Assembly: GCF_010993955.1 (NCBI RefSeq)
Contig: NZ_WIXL01000008.1
Coordinates: 56,194-120,193, forward strand
Source of the DNA: Oceanobacillus halotolerans
GTDB lineage: Bacteria > Bacillota > Bacilli > Bacillales > Amphibacillaceae
Direction of reading: 5' to 3'
Length of the DNA: 64,000 bases
The translations under genes were made by a program, and so were the position numbers. The notes under the pieces were generated by a model. It saw nothing but the letters and a program-made list of their open reading frames with translations. It made no database searches and was not told where the DNA came from. Numbering within the stretch: the stretch's first letter is position 1; each line of letters starts with the position of its first letter. Shown here piece by piece: positions 1 through 9,810 of this stretch.

Positions 1-1
1 T

Positions 2-1570
2 CATTATCATGATTTTATTACAGACGGTTCGGTAGGAAGTGGTTTTGACTTACCAGATAAAGAATGTCCAAATTGCGGAACAGAGCTTACAAAGGATGGA
101 CAAGATATCCCATTTGAAACATTTTTAGGGTTCAAAGGGGATAAAGTGCCAGATATTGATTTGAATTTCTCGGGTGAGTATCAACCACAAGCACATAACT
201 ATACAAAGGTTTTATTTGGAGAAGACAATGTATACCGTGCGGGTACAATTGGTACCATTGCAGAAAAAACAGCATATGGGTATGTGAAAGGATATGCTTC
301 TGACAAACAGCTTGTGCTCAAAAATGCAGAAATTGATCGGCTTGTACAAGGGTGTACGGGAGTTAAACGTACAACGGGCCAACACCCGGGTGGTATTATT
401 GTTGTTCCAGAAGATAAGGAAATTTATGATTTTACACCAATTCAATATCCAGCAGATGATCAAAAAAGTGAGTGGCGAACAACTCATTTTGATTTCCATT
501 CTATTCATGACAACCTGTTAAAGTTAGATATACTTGGTCACGATGATCCAACCGTTATTCGAATGCTCCAAGACCTAAGTGGAATTGATCCGACAACTAT
601 TCCAACTGATGACAAAGAAGTCATGAAAATATTCTCTAGTCCTGAATCACTTGGAGTGACAGCAGAACAAATAAACTGTAAAACAGGAACATTAGGTGTT
701 CCAGAGTTTGGAACACGATTTGTGCGACAAATGCTGGAGGATACAAAACCAAAAACATTTGCAGAGCTTGTAATCATTTCTGGTTTATCACATGGTACCG
801 ATGTTTGGTTAGGGAATGCAGAACAGTTAATTAATGATGGGATATGCGAGCTGCCAGACGTAATTGGGTGTCGTGATGATATCATGGTTTACTTAATGCA
901 TAAGGGGTTAGAAGCATCTCTCGCTTTTAAAATCATGGAATTTGTTCGTAAAGGAAAAGGATTGCAGGATGAATGGATAGAAGAAATGAAAAAGCATGAT
1001 GTGCCAGATTGGTATATTGAATCCTGTAAAAAAATCAAATATATGTTTCCTAAAGCGCACGCAGCAGCTTATGTATTAATGGCTGTACGAATCGCTTACT
1101 TTAAAGTGCATTATCCAATTTATTTTTATGCAGCATATTTTTCTGTACGTGCTGGTGATTTTGAATTAGATACGATGGTCAAAGGGTCTGAGGCTATTCG
1201 CAGCCGGATTGAGACGATTATGGAAAAAGGAAACGATGCCTCTCCTAAAGAGAAGAACTTGTTAACGGTATTAGAAGTAGCACTCGAAATGTGTGAGCGT
1301 GGATTTTCCTTTCAAAAGGTAGATTTGTATCGATCAACCGCATCTGAATTTGTTGTGGATGGGAATAGTTTAATCCCTCCATTTGATGCAGTTGATGGCC
1401 TTGGTACCAATGCAGCAATTAATATTGTAAAAGCTCGTGATAATGGTGAATTTTTATCCAAGGAAGATTTACGTGAACGTAGTAAAATTTCAAAAACAGT
1501 CTTAGAGTACTTGGACAATCACGGTTGTTTAGAAGGAATGGCCGAGAAAAACCAGCTTTCATTATTTTAG
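2..1570 (+). CDS. polC: DNA polymerase III PolC-type alpha subunit, C-terminal part (5' end outside window)
   Basis: Replicative DNA polymerase of low-GC Gram-positives. The frame is open from base 2, so the start lies upstream; 522 residues are visible of a protein usually near 1430. Near the visible start is a CPNCG zinc-type motif, then the polymerase signature [11 protein letters not shown] (bases 149-181) whose aspartates bind catalytic metal. The rest holds the fingers region and a helix-hairpin-helix-like segment ([15 protein letters not shown]). The protein ends in QLSLF, a sliding-clamp binding peptide typical of PolC. A strong terminator follows directly. In B. subtilis polC is followed by rimP; here about 2.2 kb with a repeat element and a STAS gene intervenes. 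Confidence 0.98.
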   Translation, partial: HYHDFITDGSVGSGFDLPDKECPNCGTELTKDGQDIPFETFLGFKGDKVPDIDLNFSGEYQPQAHNYTKVLFGEDNVYRAGTIGTIAEKTAYGYVKGYASDKQLVLKNAEIDRLVQGCTGVKRTTGQHPGGIIVVPEDKEIYDFTPIQYPADDQKSEWRTTHFDFHSIHDNLLKLDILGHDDPTVIRMLQDLSGIDPTTIPTDDKEVMKIFSSPESLGVTAEQINCKTGTLGVPEFGTRFVRQMLEDTKPKTFAELVIISGLSHGTDVWLGNAEQLINDGICELPDVIGCRDDIMVYLMHKGLEASLAFKIMEFVRKGKGLQDEWIEEMKKHDVPDWYIESCKKIKYMFPKAHAAAYVLMAVRIAYFKVHYPIYFYAAYFSVRAGDFELDTMVKGSEAIRSRIETIMEKGNDASPKEKNLLTVLEVALEMCERGFSFQKVDLYRSTASEFVVDGNSLIPPFDAVDGLGTNAAINIVKARDNGEFLSKEDLRERSKISKTVLEYLDNHGCLEGMAEKNQLSLF

Positions 1571-1593
1571 ATTGATGGATTCTATTCGTAAAT

Positions 1594-1627
1594 ATAAGAG
1601 GTCTAGTAGTGACCTCTTATATTTTTT
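1594..1627 (+). terminator. Rho-independent terminator of polC
   Basis: Perfect 10-bp stem (1594-1603 with 1611-1620), 7-nt loop, then a T-rich tail starting at 1622. The tail TTTTTTAA is also the 8-bp duplicated target of the mobile element that starts at 1630. Confidence 0.9.
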
Positions 1628-2449
1628 AAGGTGTTTTCAAAAAGATTGTTGCTTTTTCAAGTATAAATCTTAATGCATAGTTGATTTATTATGCGCAGTA
1701 AATGTTTAGCATAGCTTCCTTACATTCTTTATAAGATGACTGTTAAACCAACGCTGTGGAAAACACTCGCTTTCACCATGGGCACAAGTGCGACATCTGT
1801 TCAAACTCTCTCTGTTCGTTTTCACGGTGTCTTCTTTGCCACGGGGAACGCTTCAGCCTCCTCGCGAGCATTGTCTAGGTCTAGCACCTCCCCCTCGAGG
1901 TCTTAAGTCAATCCTCTTTGTGGCACAAAACGCCACGCCGAGGCTCGTCTTAAGCTTGGCAGATAAGAAAAACTTTCTTACTGCATAAGTGCAACTAAGG
2001 CTTTCGCCACTTGGCGAAAAGCCAAGTTTTCTAATCGGGGGTGACCAAGTCGCTAGACCTTTTCTATTAAAAGCGCTCGCTGTGGGGTCTTCAGACTGTT
2101 CCTTTTCCCATATGAGTCTCGCATTTTCCACAGCTCCGAATAGTTTTCTAAATTAAAAAGACACAATATTGACAATGTCTATCATTCGCTTTGATCAACT
2201 GTTATATTGTCAATAGTAATGATAAAAACGAGGGCAGCACAACTTAGCGGAGGAAAAACACGAAGACTCCTGCGGAAAAACGAGCCCAAGAGACCCCGCA
2301 GTGTGGGTTTCACGAGGAGGCTCGTGGGGAGTCCGCGGAAAGCGTAGTGTTTTTCCGAAGCGGAGCAATGTGCCTATTCTAGTTACTGCGCATCATATAG
2401 ATGTTGCGACGTTAAAAACACCAAAGAATACGAAAATAGCCTTTTTTAA
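1622..2449 (-). mobile_element. MITE-like element, large form (812 bp), with perfect 8-bp target duplication
   Basis: The element proper is 1630-2441; TTTTTTAA flanks it at 1622-1629 and 2442-2449. The left edge reads GGTGTTTTCAAAAAGATTGT and the right edge is the complement of GGCTATTTTCGTATTC, the two imperfect inverted ends shared by all family members here. No transposase is present. The interior carries the second repeat family in reverse orientation (about 1840-2055), a linker with GC-rich inverted pieces, and a module at about 2225-2370 (AAGACTCCTGCGG ... GGAGGCTCGTGGGGAGTCC ... GTGTTTTTCC) that resembles a repeat common in Bacillaceae. Short ORFs inside have no ribosome sites and look non-coding. 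Confidence 0.85.
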
Positions 2450-2451
2450 AA

Positions 2452-2512
2452 TCAGTTTTTTAAAAGGAATTTACTTTTCAAGTATAGATTTTTATGAATA
2501 GTTCAACTGTTT
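2452..2512 (-). repeat. Remnant of a MITE-like element end
   Basis: Just past the target duplication of the preceding element, the sequence again resembles the 'right' end of the family (TTTTTTAAAAGGAATTTACT, then TTCAAGTATAGATTTTTATG). It has no matching partner end nearby, so it is read as a decayed fragment of an older copy. Confidence 0.5.
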
Positions 2513-2621
2513 TGGAGAGAAAAGAACAAGATTACTACCTTGATAATAGTGCTAATTAATGTTCTCTTTGGATAAATTCATATATAATAATATAAATAAT
2601 CGGATAATGGGAGTGAGCGTT

Positions 2622-3491
2622 TTGGACTTAACATTTTATCAAGGTCAAAAAATACGTGAATTTTTAATGAACAATAGAGAATTATTTGAGGAGAAGTTAC
2701 TTGAAGAAGCTGTAAATGTACGAGATAAAATTGAAGAAATTAAGCTAATAGGAAATATTAATTTAGTAAACAATGCTCATAAACTTGTCTTACTAGTTGT
2801 CGATGAAAAGCAAACTGAGGTAACAGAGTTTGCCAAGCAAGAGGGAATTGTATGGGCAAAGTTTAATTTAACATTGTCATTTAAATTAGAGTGGGTTCAA
2901 GCAATACGTCGTACACTGTGGCATTTCCTTTATCAATATGATAAATTAATTCAAAAAGATAATGATATTGTTGAATTTTATACCATGGAAAATAAAGTAA
3001 ATACATTGATTGATGAGTTTTTAAATAATTTCTTTTTAAGTTATTCGAAATACAAAGATGAATTAATTGAATCACAACGCCAATTGGTTGAAAAACTCTC
3101 TGTACCTATTATCCCAATCAATACATCAATTAGTATTTTACCGTTAATCGGGAAGATTGACTCCTATCGAGCAAATATTATCGACGAAAAGGTTTTACAG
3201 GAGATCGGTACAATGCGTGTACAGACCTTAATTATGGATTTATCTGGTATTGCACAGATGGATTCAGATGCCGTTCAATATTTTATGAAGTTATTAGATG
3301 GTATTTCTATGATGGGGTGTGAAGCAGTTATAACTGGAATGCGGAGTAAAATAGTTAGAGATTTTATTAAGTATGATACATCATTCGGTAAAAATATTGA
3401 AACAAAAGGGACATTACAACAAGCATTAAAAGAGTATTTAAATAGTAAGGAAACAGCTCAATATAATGAAATAGGAAAGAAATTATTATAA
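2622..3491 (+). CDS. RsbR-type STAS domain protein (stressosome component candidate)
   Basis: Probable stressosome-type regulator. The N-terminal ~160 residues look like the helical, non-heme-globin-like sensor half of RsbR proteins, and the C-terminal half is a STAS domain (VPIIPINTSISILPLIGKID, then LIMDLSGIAQMDS). The two positions that are phosphorylated threonines in B. subtilis RsbRA appear as serines here (IDSYRA and MDSDAV). The TTG start at 2622 is preferred because GGGAGTGA lies 5 nt upstream and gives 289 residues; an in-frame ATG at 2559 has no ribosome site. The gene stands alone between repeats and a terminator, and no RsbS or RsbT is adjacent. Stressosome membership is inferred from family resemblance. 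Confidence 0.8.
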   Translation: MDLTFYQGQKIREFLMNNRELFEEKLLEEAVNVRDKIEEIKLIGNINLVNNAHKLVLLVVDEKQTEVTEFAKQEGIVWAKFNLTLSFKLEWVQAIRRTLWHFLYQYDKLIQKDNDIVEFYTMENKVNTLIDEFLNNFFLSYSKYKDELIESQRQLVEKLSVPIIPINTSISILPLIGKIDSYRANIIDEKVLQEIGTMRVQTLIMDLSGIAQMDSDAVQYFMKLLDGISMMGCEAVITGMRSKIVRDFIKYDTSFGKNIETKGTLQQALKEYLNSKETAQYNEIGKKLL

Positions 3492-3578
3492 TATTAATGC
3501 TAAAAAGGTGATATTCTTGCAATTGAAATTTTCTTATGATATATTTTAAAAGGTAAGTAGTAATGAATCGAACGGTTA

Positions 3579-3609
3579 AAAGAGTGGGAGCCTTCCCACT
3601 CTTTCTTCA
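3579..3609 (+). terminator. Terminator of the STAS gene
   Basis: Perfect 11-bp stem AAAGAGTGGGA (3579-3589) with 3594-3604, 4-nt loop, followed by a weak C/T tail. It may work in both directions. Confidence 0.7.
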
Positions 3610-3631
3610 TACTATCTAGCTTCTGTCAACC

Positions 3632-3662
3632 CTCCCTTGCCACTAATTTGGCAGGGGTTTTA
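3632..3662 (+). terminator. Second hairpin with T-run in the rimP operon leader
   Basis: CCCTTGCCA (3634-3642) pairs with TGGCAGGGG (3649-3657), followed by TTTTAT. It lies between the STAS terminator and rimP. It could be a second terminator or an attenuator in the nusA operon leader; the sequence alone does not decide. Confidence 0.45.
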
Positions 3663-3741
3663 TATTGATTCAAATTAAATTGGGTAGGTTAGTTCATACT
3701 AAAAAATAACAACTACAACTGAATAAAGGAGGAAATGCACG

Positions 3742-4212
3742 TTGACTTCGCAAGTTGTAAAAACAACCGAAACCTTAATAGAGCCGATATTACAAGATAT
3801 GAATCTTGAACTAGTCGATGTAGAATATGTAAAAGAGGGAAAGAATTGGTTTCTTCGTATCTATATTGATAAACCAGGCGGTGTGGACATTAGTGAATGT
3901 GGCATTGTGTCGGAACAATTAAGCGAAAAATTAGATGAGGCAGATCCAGTACCTGAAGCTTATTTTTTAGAAGTTTCCTCACCAGGTGCAGAAAGGCCTT
4001 TAAAAAAGAAAGAGGACTTTCAGGAACATTTATATAACAATGTTTATGTAAAATTATACGAACCGATTGATGGGAATAAAGAATATACAGGGGAATTAAT
4101 CGCATTTGAGGATGATATTGCGACAATTTCATATAAAGAAAAAACAAGGAAAAAAGAAGTCGAGATACCATATAACAAAATTGCAAAGGCTAGACTGGCC
4201 GTAACATTTTAA
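3742..4212 (+). CDS. rimP: Ribosome maturation factor RimP
   Basis: Cytoplasmic factor needed for 30S subunit maturation. The 156 residues match the family's length and two-domain layout: an N-terminal alpha/beta domain containing [20 protein letters not shown] and [17 protein letters not shown], the segment [16 protein letters not shown], and a C-terminal SH3-like barrel. The start is TTG at 3742 with AAAGGAGG 9 nt upstream; the nearby ATG at 3735 is out of frame. It is first in the rimP-nusA-ylxR-ylxQ-infB operon, with 14 nt to nusA. Confidence 0.95.
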   Translation: MTSQVVKTTETLIEPILQDMNLELVDVEYVKEGKNWFLRIYIDKPGGVDISECGIVSEQLSEKLDEADPVPEAYFLEVSSPGAERPLKKKEDFQEHLYNNVYVKLYEPIDGNKEYTGELIAFEDDIATISYKEKTRKKEVEIPYNKIAKARLAVTF

Positions 4213-4226
4213 AGGGGGAAAAGAAA

Positions 4227-5348
4227 GTGAGCAGTCAATTGTTTGATGCGATTGATTATTTAGAAAAGGAAAAGGGTATTGATAAAGACATTTTGTTAGA
4301 AGCATTAGAAGCTGCATTAATATCAGCATATAAAAAGAACTTTAAATCAGCTAATAATGTACGTGTCGATTTAGATGAAGAGCATGGATCTATGCGTGTA
4401 TATGCTCGTAAAACGGTTGTAGAAGAAACAGATGATCCACAACAGGAGATTTCATTAGATGAAGCAAAAGAAATAGATCCAAATTATGAATTGGACGATA
4501 TTATCGAAGTAGAAGTAACCCCAAAAGATTTTGGAAGGATTGCGGCACAGGCAGCGAAACAAGTCGTCACTCAACGTGTCCGTGAAGCGGAACGAGGCGT
4601 GATTTTTAATGAGTATGTCGAACGAGAAGAAGATGTAATGACAGGAATCATTCAACGAAAAGATCCGCGCTTTGTGTATGTTCATTTAGGTAAAGTAGAA
4701 GCAAAACTAGCCGCTTCTGAACAGATGCCAACAGAGGAATACCATGTCCATGATCGAATTAAAGTGTTTGTTACAAAAGTGGAAAGTACAAGTAAAGGAC
4801 CACAAATTTATATTTCTCGAACACACCCAGGACTTCTTAAACGGTTGTTCGAAATGGAGGTTCCGGAAATATATGATGGGGTTGTGGAAATCAAATCTGT
4901 AGCTCGTGAAGCTGGGGACCGTTCTAAAATTTCTGTTCATGCAGAAGACCCAGAGGTGGATGCAGTTGGTTCTTGTGTTGGTCAAAAAGGTCAGCGTGTT
5001 CAAGCGATTGTGAATGAATTAAAAGGGGAAAAAATTGATGTAGTAGAATGGTCAGAAGACCCTGTCGTATTTGTAACCAATGCGTTAAGCCCATCAAAAG
5101 TATTAGAAGTAATTGTAGATGAAGAAGAGAAAGCAACAACGGTCATTGTCCCTGATTATCAATTATCATTAGCAATTGGAAAAAGAGGGCAAAATGCACG
5201 ACTTGCTGCTAAGTTAACGGGTTGGAAGATTGATATTAAAAGTGAATCAGAAGCTAGAGAAGAAGGACTGCTATCCGATGATGTAGATGAAGAAAATACG
5301 AATGAGGAGAGTGCTTATTCTGACATTGATGGCGATTTGTTTGAATAA
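4227..5348 (+). CDS. nusA: Transcription termination/antitermination factor NusA
   Basis: RNA polymerase-associated elongation factor that promotes pausing, intrinsic termination and antitermination. The 373 residues carry an N-terminal polymerase-binding domain, an S1 domain (about 135-200), then two KH domains with [10 protein letters not shown] and [15 protein letters not shown] loops. The acidic C-terminal extension is short and lacks the repeats found in E. coli NusA, as usual in Firmicutes. The start is GTG behind AAAGGGGG. It lies between rimP and ylxR with close spacing, consistent with one transcript. Confidence 0.97.
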   Translation: MSSQLFDAIDYLEKEKGIDKDILLEALEAALISAYKKNFKSANNVRVDLDEEHGSMRVYARKTVVEETDDPQQEISLDEAKEIDPNYELDDIIEVEVTPKDFGRIAAQAAKQVVTQRVREAERGVIFNEYVEREEDVMTGIIQRKDPRFVYVHLGKVEAKLAASEQMPTEEYHVHDRIKVFVTKVESTSKGPQIYISRTHPGLLKRLFEMEVPEIYDGVVEIKSVAREAGDRSKISVHAEDPEVDAVGSCVGQKGQRVQAIVNELKGEKIDVVEWSEDPVVFVTNALSPSKVLEVIVDEEEKATTVIVPDYQLSLAIGKRGQNARLAAKLTGWKIDIKSESEAREEGLLSDDVDEENTNEESAYSDIDGDLFE

Positions 5349-5361
5349 GGAGGAGATTTAA

Positions 5362-5643
5362 ATGGTCCGAAAGCGAAAGGTACCTTTACGAAAATGTATT
5401 GTTACAAATGAAATGCGACCAAAAAAGGAGTTAATCCGTATTGTTCGAAATAAAGAAGGAAAGGTTTTTGTCGACCCAACAGGTAAACAAAATGGTCGAG
5501 GTGCCTACCTAACAAAAGATTCAGATGTCATTCGAAAAGCTAAAAAAACAGGTATCTTAAATCGACAGTTTGATACGGAAGTCGATATAAGTATCTTTGA
5601 TGAACTAGAACAATATGTACAAGGAAACTCAGGTAATGAATAG
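5362..5643 (+). CDS. ylxR: YlxR family nucleic-acid binding protein (RnpM)
   Basis: Small basic protein of 93 residues with the family signature RKCIVTNEMRPKKELIRIVR and GRGAYLTKD. In B. subtilis the homologue has been linked to RNase P RNA binding and glucose-responsive gene control; that role is carried over from the family. A good AGGAGG site sits upstream of the ATG. The 3' end overlaps ylxQ by 8 nt, pointing to translational coupling. Confidence 0.93.
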   Translation: MVRKRKVPLRKCIVTNEMRPKKELIRIVRNKEGKVFVDPTGKQNGRGAYLTKDSDVIRKAKKTGILNRQFDTEVDISIFDELEQYVQGNSGNE

Positions 5644-5935
5644 TTACTTAAACATTGTTGGTCTCGCATTTCGAGCTAGAAAATGTTCCATTGGGGAAGA
5701 AAGCATTATCCGTGACATTAAAGGAAAACGTGCTAAGTTAGTGTTATTAGCTAATGATACAGGTGCACAAACAAGAAAGAAAATAACAGATAAATGTAAT
5801 TCGTATGGTATACCTTTACGAATTGTAGATGATAGAGAAACACTATCACAAGCTATAGGAAAGTCACATAGAGTAGCTGTTGCGATTTTAGACGAAGGAT
5901 TTGCAACTAAAATTAAATCGTTACTCGCTAAATAA
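5636..5935 (+). CDS. ylxQ: YlxQ, L7Ae-type RNA-binding protein
   Basis: 99-residue member of the ribosomal L7Ae/L30e family that binds kink-turn RNA. Visible motifs are GLAFRARKCSIGEE and AKLVLLANDTGAQTRKKITD, followed by a C-terminal VAVAILDEGFA strand. The ATG at 5636 is chosen over one at 5615 because it aligns with the family's N-terminus and has AAGGA 10 nt upstream. It overlaps the end of ylxR, and infB begins 15 nt after its stop. Confidence 0.92.
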   Translation: MNSYLNIVGLAFRARKCSIGEESIIRDIKGKRAKLVLLANDTGAQTRKKITDKCNSYGIPLRIVDDRETLSQAIGKSHRVAVAILDEGFATKIKSLLAK

Positions 5936-5950
5936 TTCGGGGGTGAATGT

Positions 5951-8107
5951 ATGAGTAAAACACGAATATATGAATATGCAAAAGAAAAGAATACATCAAG
6001 TAAAAATGTGATTGAACATCTAAAAAGTATTGGGGTAGAAGTGTCCAATCATATGTCAACAATAACGGAAGATACTAAAGCAAAATTAGATAAGCAATTC
6101 GCACAAAAACAAGAGACTTCTACTAAACCAGATTCTACTAATAAAGCGGACAAATCGAAAAATGAAGATAAACAGCAAAACCGTAAACAAACAAAGCCAA
6201 ATCAATCTAACCAAGATTCAAAAAAGCATTCAAATAAAAGGAAACAAAAACCTAATCGGAAACAAGATAAACATAAAAATAAGCATCAAAAGAATGGAAA
6301 AGGAAAAGCTAATAATCCATCAGGAAATCAACAGCAGCCAAAGAAACAAAATACCCCGAACAAAATCACGTATAGCGAAACATTAAATGTAAGTGATTTA
6401 GCGGAAAAACTGCATAAAGAGCCGTCTGAAATTATTAAAAAGCTTATGTTTTTGGGTGTAATGGCCACAAAAAATCAAGATTTAGATGATGATGCTGTTG
6501 AACTAATCTGTTCTGAATATGGAGTCGAAGTTGAAAAAGAAATTATTTTAGATGAAACAGATTTTGATAAATATCGTGAAGAAGATAAAGAAGAAGATCT
6601 TGACGAGCGTCCTTCTGTTGTAACGATCATGGGCCATGTTGACCATGGTAAAACTACACTATTGGATGCAATACGCCATACGAAGGTTACAGAAGGTGAA
6701 GCTGGTGGAATTACCCAACATATTGGTGCATACCAAGTAGAAAGTGGCAATAAAAAAGTAACGTTTTTAGATACACCAGGTCATGCCGCTTTCACAAGCA
6801 TGCGTTCTCGTGGAGCACAAGTAACTGATATTGCGATCTTAGTAGTAGCTGCTGATGATGGTGTGATGCCACAAACAATTGAAGCAATTAACCATGCTAA
6901 AGCTGCTGAGGTACCGATTATTGTTGCTGTCAATAAAATTGATAAAGAAGGTGCAAACCCTGACCGAGTAATGCAAGAACTGACGGAGTATGAATTGATA
7001 CCGGAAGATTGGGGTGGCGACACAATCTTTGTACCTCTTTCTGCTCTACAAGGTGAAGGTATAGATGATTTACTGGAAATGATTTTACTTGTAGCAGAAG
7101 TAGAGGAGCTAAAAGCGAACCCAAATAAAAATGCATTTGGTAGTGTAATTGATGCACAATTAGATAAGGGAAAAGGTTCTGTTGCCACATTACTTGTTCA
7201 AGAAGGAACATTACGTGTTGGCGATTCACTCGTTGTAGGGAACACATTTGGTCGTGTTCGTGCAATGGTGAATGAACTAGGGCAACGCTTAGAGGAAGCA
7301 GGGCCTTCAACACCTGTCGAAATAACTGGCTTAAATGATGTTCCACAAGCAGGGGATCAGTTCCTAGTATTCTCCGATGAGAAAAAATCACGTCAAATTG
7401 GCGAAGCACGTCAACAAAAGCACATTCAAGAAACACGAACTGAGCAAACAAAAGTTAGTTTAGATGATCTATTTGAGCAAATAAAACAAGGTGAAATGAA
7501 GGATATCAACATCATTATTAAGGCAGATGTTCAAGGATCTGCGGAAGCCTTAGCAACTTCTTTACAAAAAATTGATGTGGAAGGTGTCAAAATAAATATT
7601 ATCCACACTGGTGTTGGTGCAATTTCAGAATCTGACATTATCTTAGCATCTGCATCCAATGCAATTGTTATTGGTTTCAATGTTCGGCCAGATGCCAATG
7701 CAAAAAAAGCAGCAGAAACAGAAAAAGTAGATATTCGCTTGCACCGTGTCATTTATAAAGTGATGGAAGAAATTGAATCAGCAATGAAAGGGATGCTTGA
7801 CCCAGAATACGAGGAAAAAGTAATTGGGCAGGCTGAGGTACGTGAGATCTTTAAAGTGTCGCGTATTGGTACAATTGCTGGAAGCTATGTAACAGATGGC
7901 AAAATCACAAGAGATTCTGGAGTTCGACTAATTCGGGATGGCGTTGTGCAATTTGAAGGTGAAATTGATGATTTAAAACGTTTTAAAGATGACGTGAAAG
8001 AAGTTGCACAAAACTATGAATGTGGAATTACCATTAAGAACTTCAATGACATTAAAGAAGGCGATATTATTGAAGCCTTTGTTATGGAGGAAATTGAACG
8101 AAAATGA
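5951..8107 (+). CDS. infB: Translation initiation factor IF-2
   Basis: GTPase that brings initiator tRNA to the ribosome and promotes subunit joining. The 718 residues begin with an IF2N helical domain, then a long lysine/asparagine/glutamine-rich linker (about 45-135), a second IF2N domain, and the GTPase domain with GHVDHGKT (near 228), DTPGH (near 274) and NKID (near 328). Translation-factor domains II to IV follow. The ribosome site is GGGGGTGA. It is the fifth gene of the nusA operon and overlaps ylxP by 4 nt (ATGA). Confidence 0.98.
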   Translation: MSKTRIYEYAKEKNTSSKNVIEHLKSIGVEVSNHMSTITEDTKAKLDKQFAQKQETSTKPDSTNKADKSKNEDKQQNRKQTKPNQSNQDSKKHSNKRKQKPNRKQDKHKNKHQKNGKGKANNPSGNQQQPKKQNTPNKITYSETLNVSDLAEKLHKEPSEIIKKLMFLGVMATKNQDLDDDAVELICSEYGVEVEKEIILDETDFDKYREEDKEEDLDERPSVVTIMGHVDHGKTTLLDAIRHTKVTEGEAGGITQHIGAYQVESGNKKVTFLDTPGHAAFTSMRSRGAQVTDIAILVVAADDGVMPQTIEAINHAKAAEVPIIVAVNKIDKEGANPDRVMQELTEYELIPEDWGGDTIFVPLSALQGEGIDDLLEMILLVAEVEELKANPNKNAFGSVIDAQLDKGKGSVATLLVQEGTLRVGDSLVVGNTFGRVRAMVNELGQRLEEAGPSTPVEITGLNDVPQAGDQFLVFSDEKKSRQIGEARQQKHIQETRTEQTKVSLDDLFEQIKQGEMKDINIIIKADVQGSAEALATSLQKIDVEGVKINIIHTGVGAISESDIILASASNAIVIGFNVRPDANAKKAAETEKVDIRLHRVIYKVMEEIESAMKGMLDPEYEEKVIGQAEVREIFKVSRIGTIAGSYVTDGKITRDSGVRLIRDGVVQFEGEIDDLKRFKDDVKEVAQNYECGITIKNFNDIKEGDIIEAFVMEEIERK

Positions 8108-8382
8108 TCCTTTATGCTGAGATTGAGTGTATGATGTATGAAGGTCACTCCTTAAAGGATAAACGCTCGATTATAAAACGGTTATTTCAAAAATTACGTC
8201 AAGAATTTAATGTGGCATTAACAGAGCTAGACTATCATGATTTATGGCAAAGAACTAAAATCGGTATTGTTACCATTTCCAACAATACGAAACACGCTGA
8301 ACAAGTCTTACAACGAGTTCTACAACGAATTGATAATTATTCTGAACTAGAACGTACCATAACGAACATTGAACATGTATAA
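8104..8382 (+). CDS. ylxP: YlxP-like DUF503 protein
   Basis: 92-residue protein of the DUF503 family, recognised from the N-terminal pattern [16 protein letters not shown] and by its position between infB and rbfA. The family folds as a small alpha/beta protein; its exact function is not settled, although a link to ribosome maturation has been suggested from context. Start and infB stop share ATGA, so translation is probably coupled. Confidence 0.9.
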   Translation: MILYAEIECMMYEGHSLKDKRSIIKRLFQKLRQEFNVALTELDYHDLWQRTKIGIVTISNNTKHAEQVLQRVLQRIDNYSELERTITNIEHV

Positions 8383-8409
8383 AGGCTGCTAATTGATAGA
8401 GGTGATTCG

Positions 8410-8754
8410 ATGAGCGATTTACGTGCAAATCGTGTAGCAGAACAGATGAAAAAAGAACTTGGTGGGATACTAACCCAGAAAATTAAAGATCCACGCGTTG
8501 GGTTTGTAACAGTAACCGATGTTGAAGTAACTGGTGATTTGCAGCAGGCTAAAATTTATATTTCTGTGTTAGGTGACGAAAAACAAAAGCAGGACACATT
8601 AGTTGGATTAGCAAAAGCAAAGGGATTTATTCGTTCTGAAATTGGTAGCCGTATTCGACTACGGAAAACTCCGGAGCTTACGTTTGAATTTGATGAGGCT
8701 TATGAATATGGCAATCGGATTGAAACGATTTTGCGTGATTTAAATAATAAATGA
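8410..8754 (+). CDS. rbfA: Ribosome-binding factor A
   Basis: 30S maturation factor that acts at the 5' end of 16S rRNA and supports growth in the cold. The 114 residues show a KH-like fold with the family motifs [20 protein letters not shown] and [28 protein letters not shown] precedes the ATG. It closes the nusA operon proper: a terminator-like hairpin lies between its stop and the likely truB start. Confidence 0.96.
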   Translation: MSDLRANRVAEQMKKELGGILTQKIKDPRVGFVTVTDVEVTGDLQQAKIYISVLGDEKQKQDTLVGLAKAKGFIRSEIGSRIRLRKTPELTFEFDEAYEYGNRIETILRDLNNK

Positions 8755-8769
8755 TACATGTGATGGTGA

Positions 8770-8808
8770 AAATCTGGCTTAACCGACGTAGGTTTAAGTC
8801 AGATTTTT
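8770..8808 (+). terminator. Terminator-like hairpin between rbfA and truB
   Basis: AAATCTGGCTTAACC (8770-8784) pairs with GGTTTAAGTCAGATTT (8791-8806) with one G-T pair and one bulge. The loop is 6 nt and the stem runs into TTTTT. It should reduce read-through from rbfA into truB. Confidence 0.7.
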
Positions 8809-8855
8809 CCATAGTTTTTCAAGAATATGCAGGACGTAAAATGGAGGGCTTAATT

Positions 8856-9752
8856 ATGGATGGTATTTTGCCGTTATGGAAGCCAAAAGGAATGACATCC
8901 CATGATTGTGTTGTGAAAATTAGAAAATTATTTGGTACCAAAAAAGTAGGTCATACTGGTACACTAGACCCAGAGGTAGAAGGTGTCTTACCAATCTGTA
9001 TTGGTGCTGCGACTAAGATCGTTCCTTTTTTAACAGATACGAAAAAAACATACATAGCAGAGTTAGAATTAGGCAGTGCAACAGATACAGAAGATGCTCA
9101 AGGGGAAATAATAAAGCAAAAGTCAGTTGCAAACATGCCATCTAAACAAATAATTGAAAACATGCTACAATCATTTAAGGGAAAACAAATTCAAATTCCA
9201 CCAATGTATTCAGCTGTTAAAGTAAACGGCAAAAAACTATACGAGTATGCAAGAGCAAATGAAACAGTGGAAAGACCTACAAGAGAAATCACAATTTATA
9301 CGTTAGACTATTTAGATCATGATCCAAAACATAAACGAATTAAATTTAAAGTGGTTTGTTCAAAAGGTACATATATACGGACATTATGTGTTGATATTGG
9401 AAAAGCACTTGGATATCCAGCACACATGTCAGATTTAACCCGAACAGCTACTGGCTCAATTACATCAAATGAGGCATGTTCCTTTGATGTAATTGAAAAA
9501 AAAGTTCAACAAGATCAAGCGATGTCGCTCCTTTTACCGCTAACAGAAGGCTTAAGCCATTTAGATCGTGTAGATGTTGATTCATCAACAAAGGAAAAAG
9601 TACTACATGGGCAGAAACTAAAAAAAACAGGTCAATTAGTAAAATCTGACCCATTTATGGTAATGTACGGTCAACAATTATTAGCAATCTATCAAAAGCA
9701 TCCAACAAATTCAAACGAAATCAAACCTGTACGTGTCTTTCCAGTTGGATAG
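8856..9752 (+). CDS. truB: tRNA pseudouridine(55) synthase
   Basis: Makes the universal pseudouridine 55 in the T-loop of tRNAs. The 298 residues hold GHTGTLDPEVEGVLPICIG with catalytic Asp38, the YSAVKVNGKKLYEYAR motif, and SKGTYIRTL. The reading frame is open upstream to 8751, but that stretch covers the hairpin after rbfA. ATG 8856 has GGAGGG 7 nt upstream and starts with the expected DGILPLWKPKGMTS, so it is preferred. Confidence 0.95.
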   Translation: MDGILPLWKPKGMTSHDCVVKIRKLFGTKKVGHTGTLDPEVEGVLPICIGAATKIVPFLTDTKKTYIAELELGSATDTEDAQGEIIKQKSVANMPSKQIIENMLQSFKGKQIQIPPMYSAVKVNGKKLYEYARANETVERPTREITIYTLDYLDHDPKHKRIKFKVVCSKGTYIRTLCVDIGKALGYPAHMSDLTRTATGSITSNEACSFDVIEKKVQQDQAMSLLLPLTEGLSHLDRVDVDSSTKEKVLHGQKLKKTGQLVKSDPFMVMYGQQLLAIYQKHPTNSNEIKPVRVFPVG

Positions 9753-9810
9753 GTGGTAGGAATAGAAGCATTTTAATTAAGAGAAATGAAATAAGTGTAG
9801 GTGAAAACCA

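Noticed and set aside
1788..2501. Several 60-90 codon ORFs on both strands in the polC-STAS gap
   Set aside because: They lie in the mobile element, lack ribosome sites, follow the repeat rather than a codon pattern, and similar sequences recur elsewhere in all frames.
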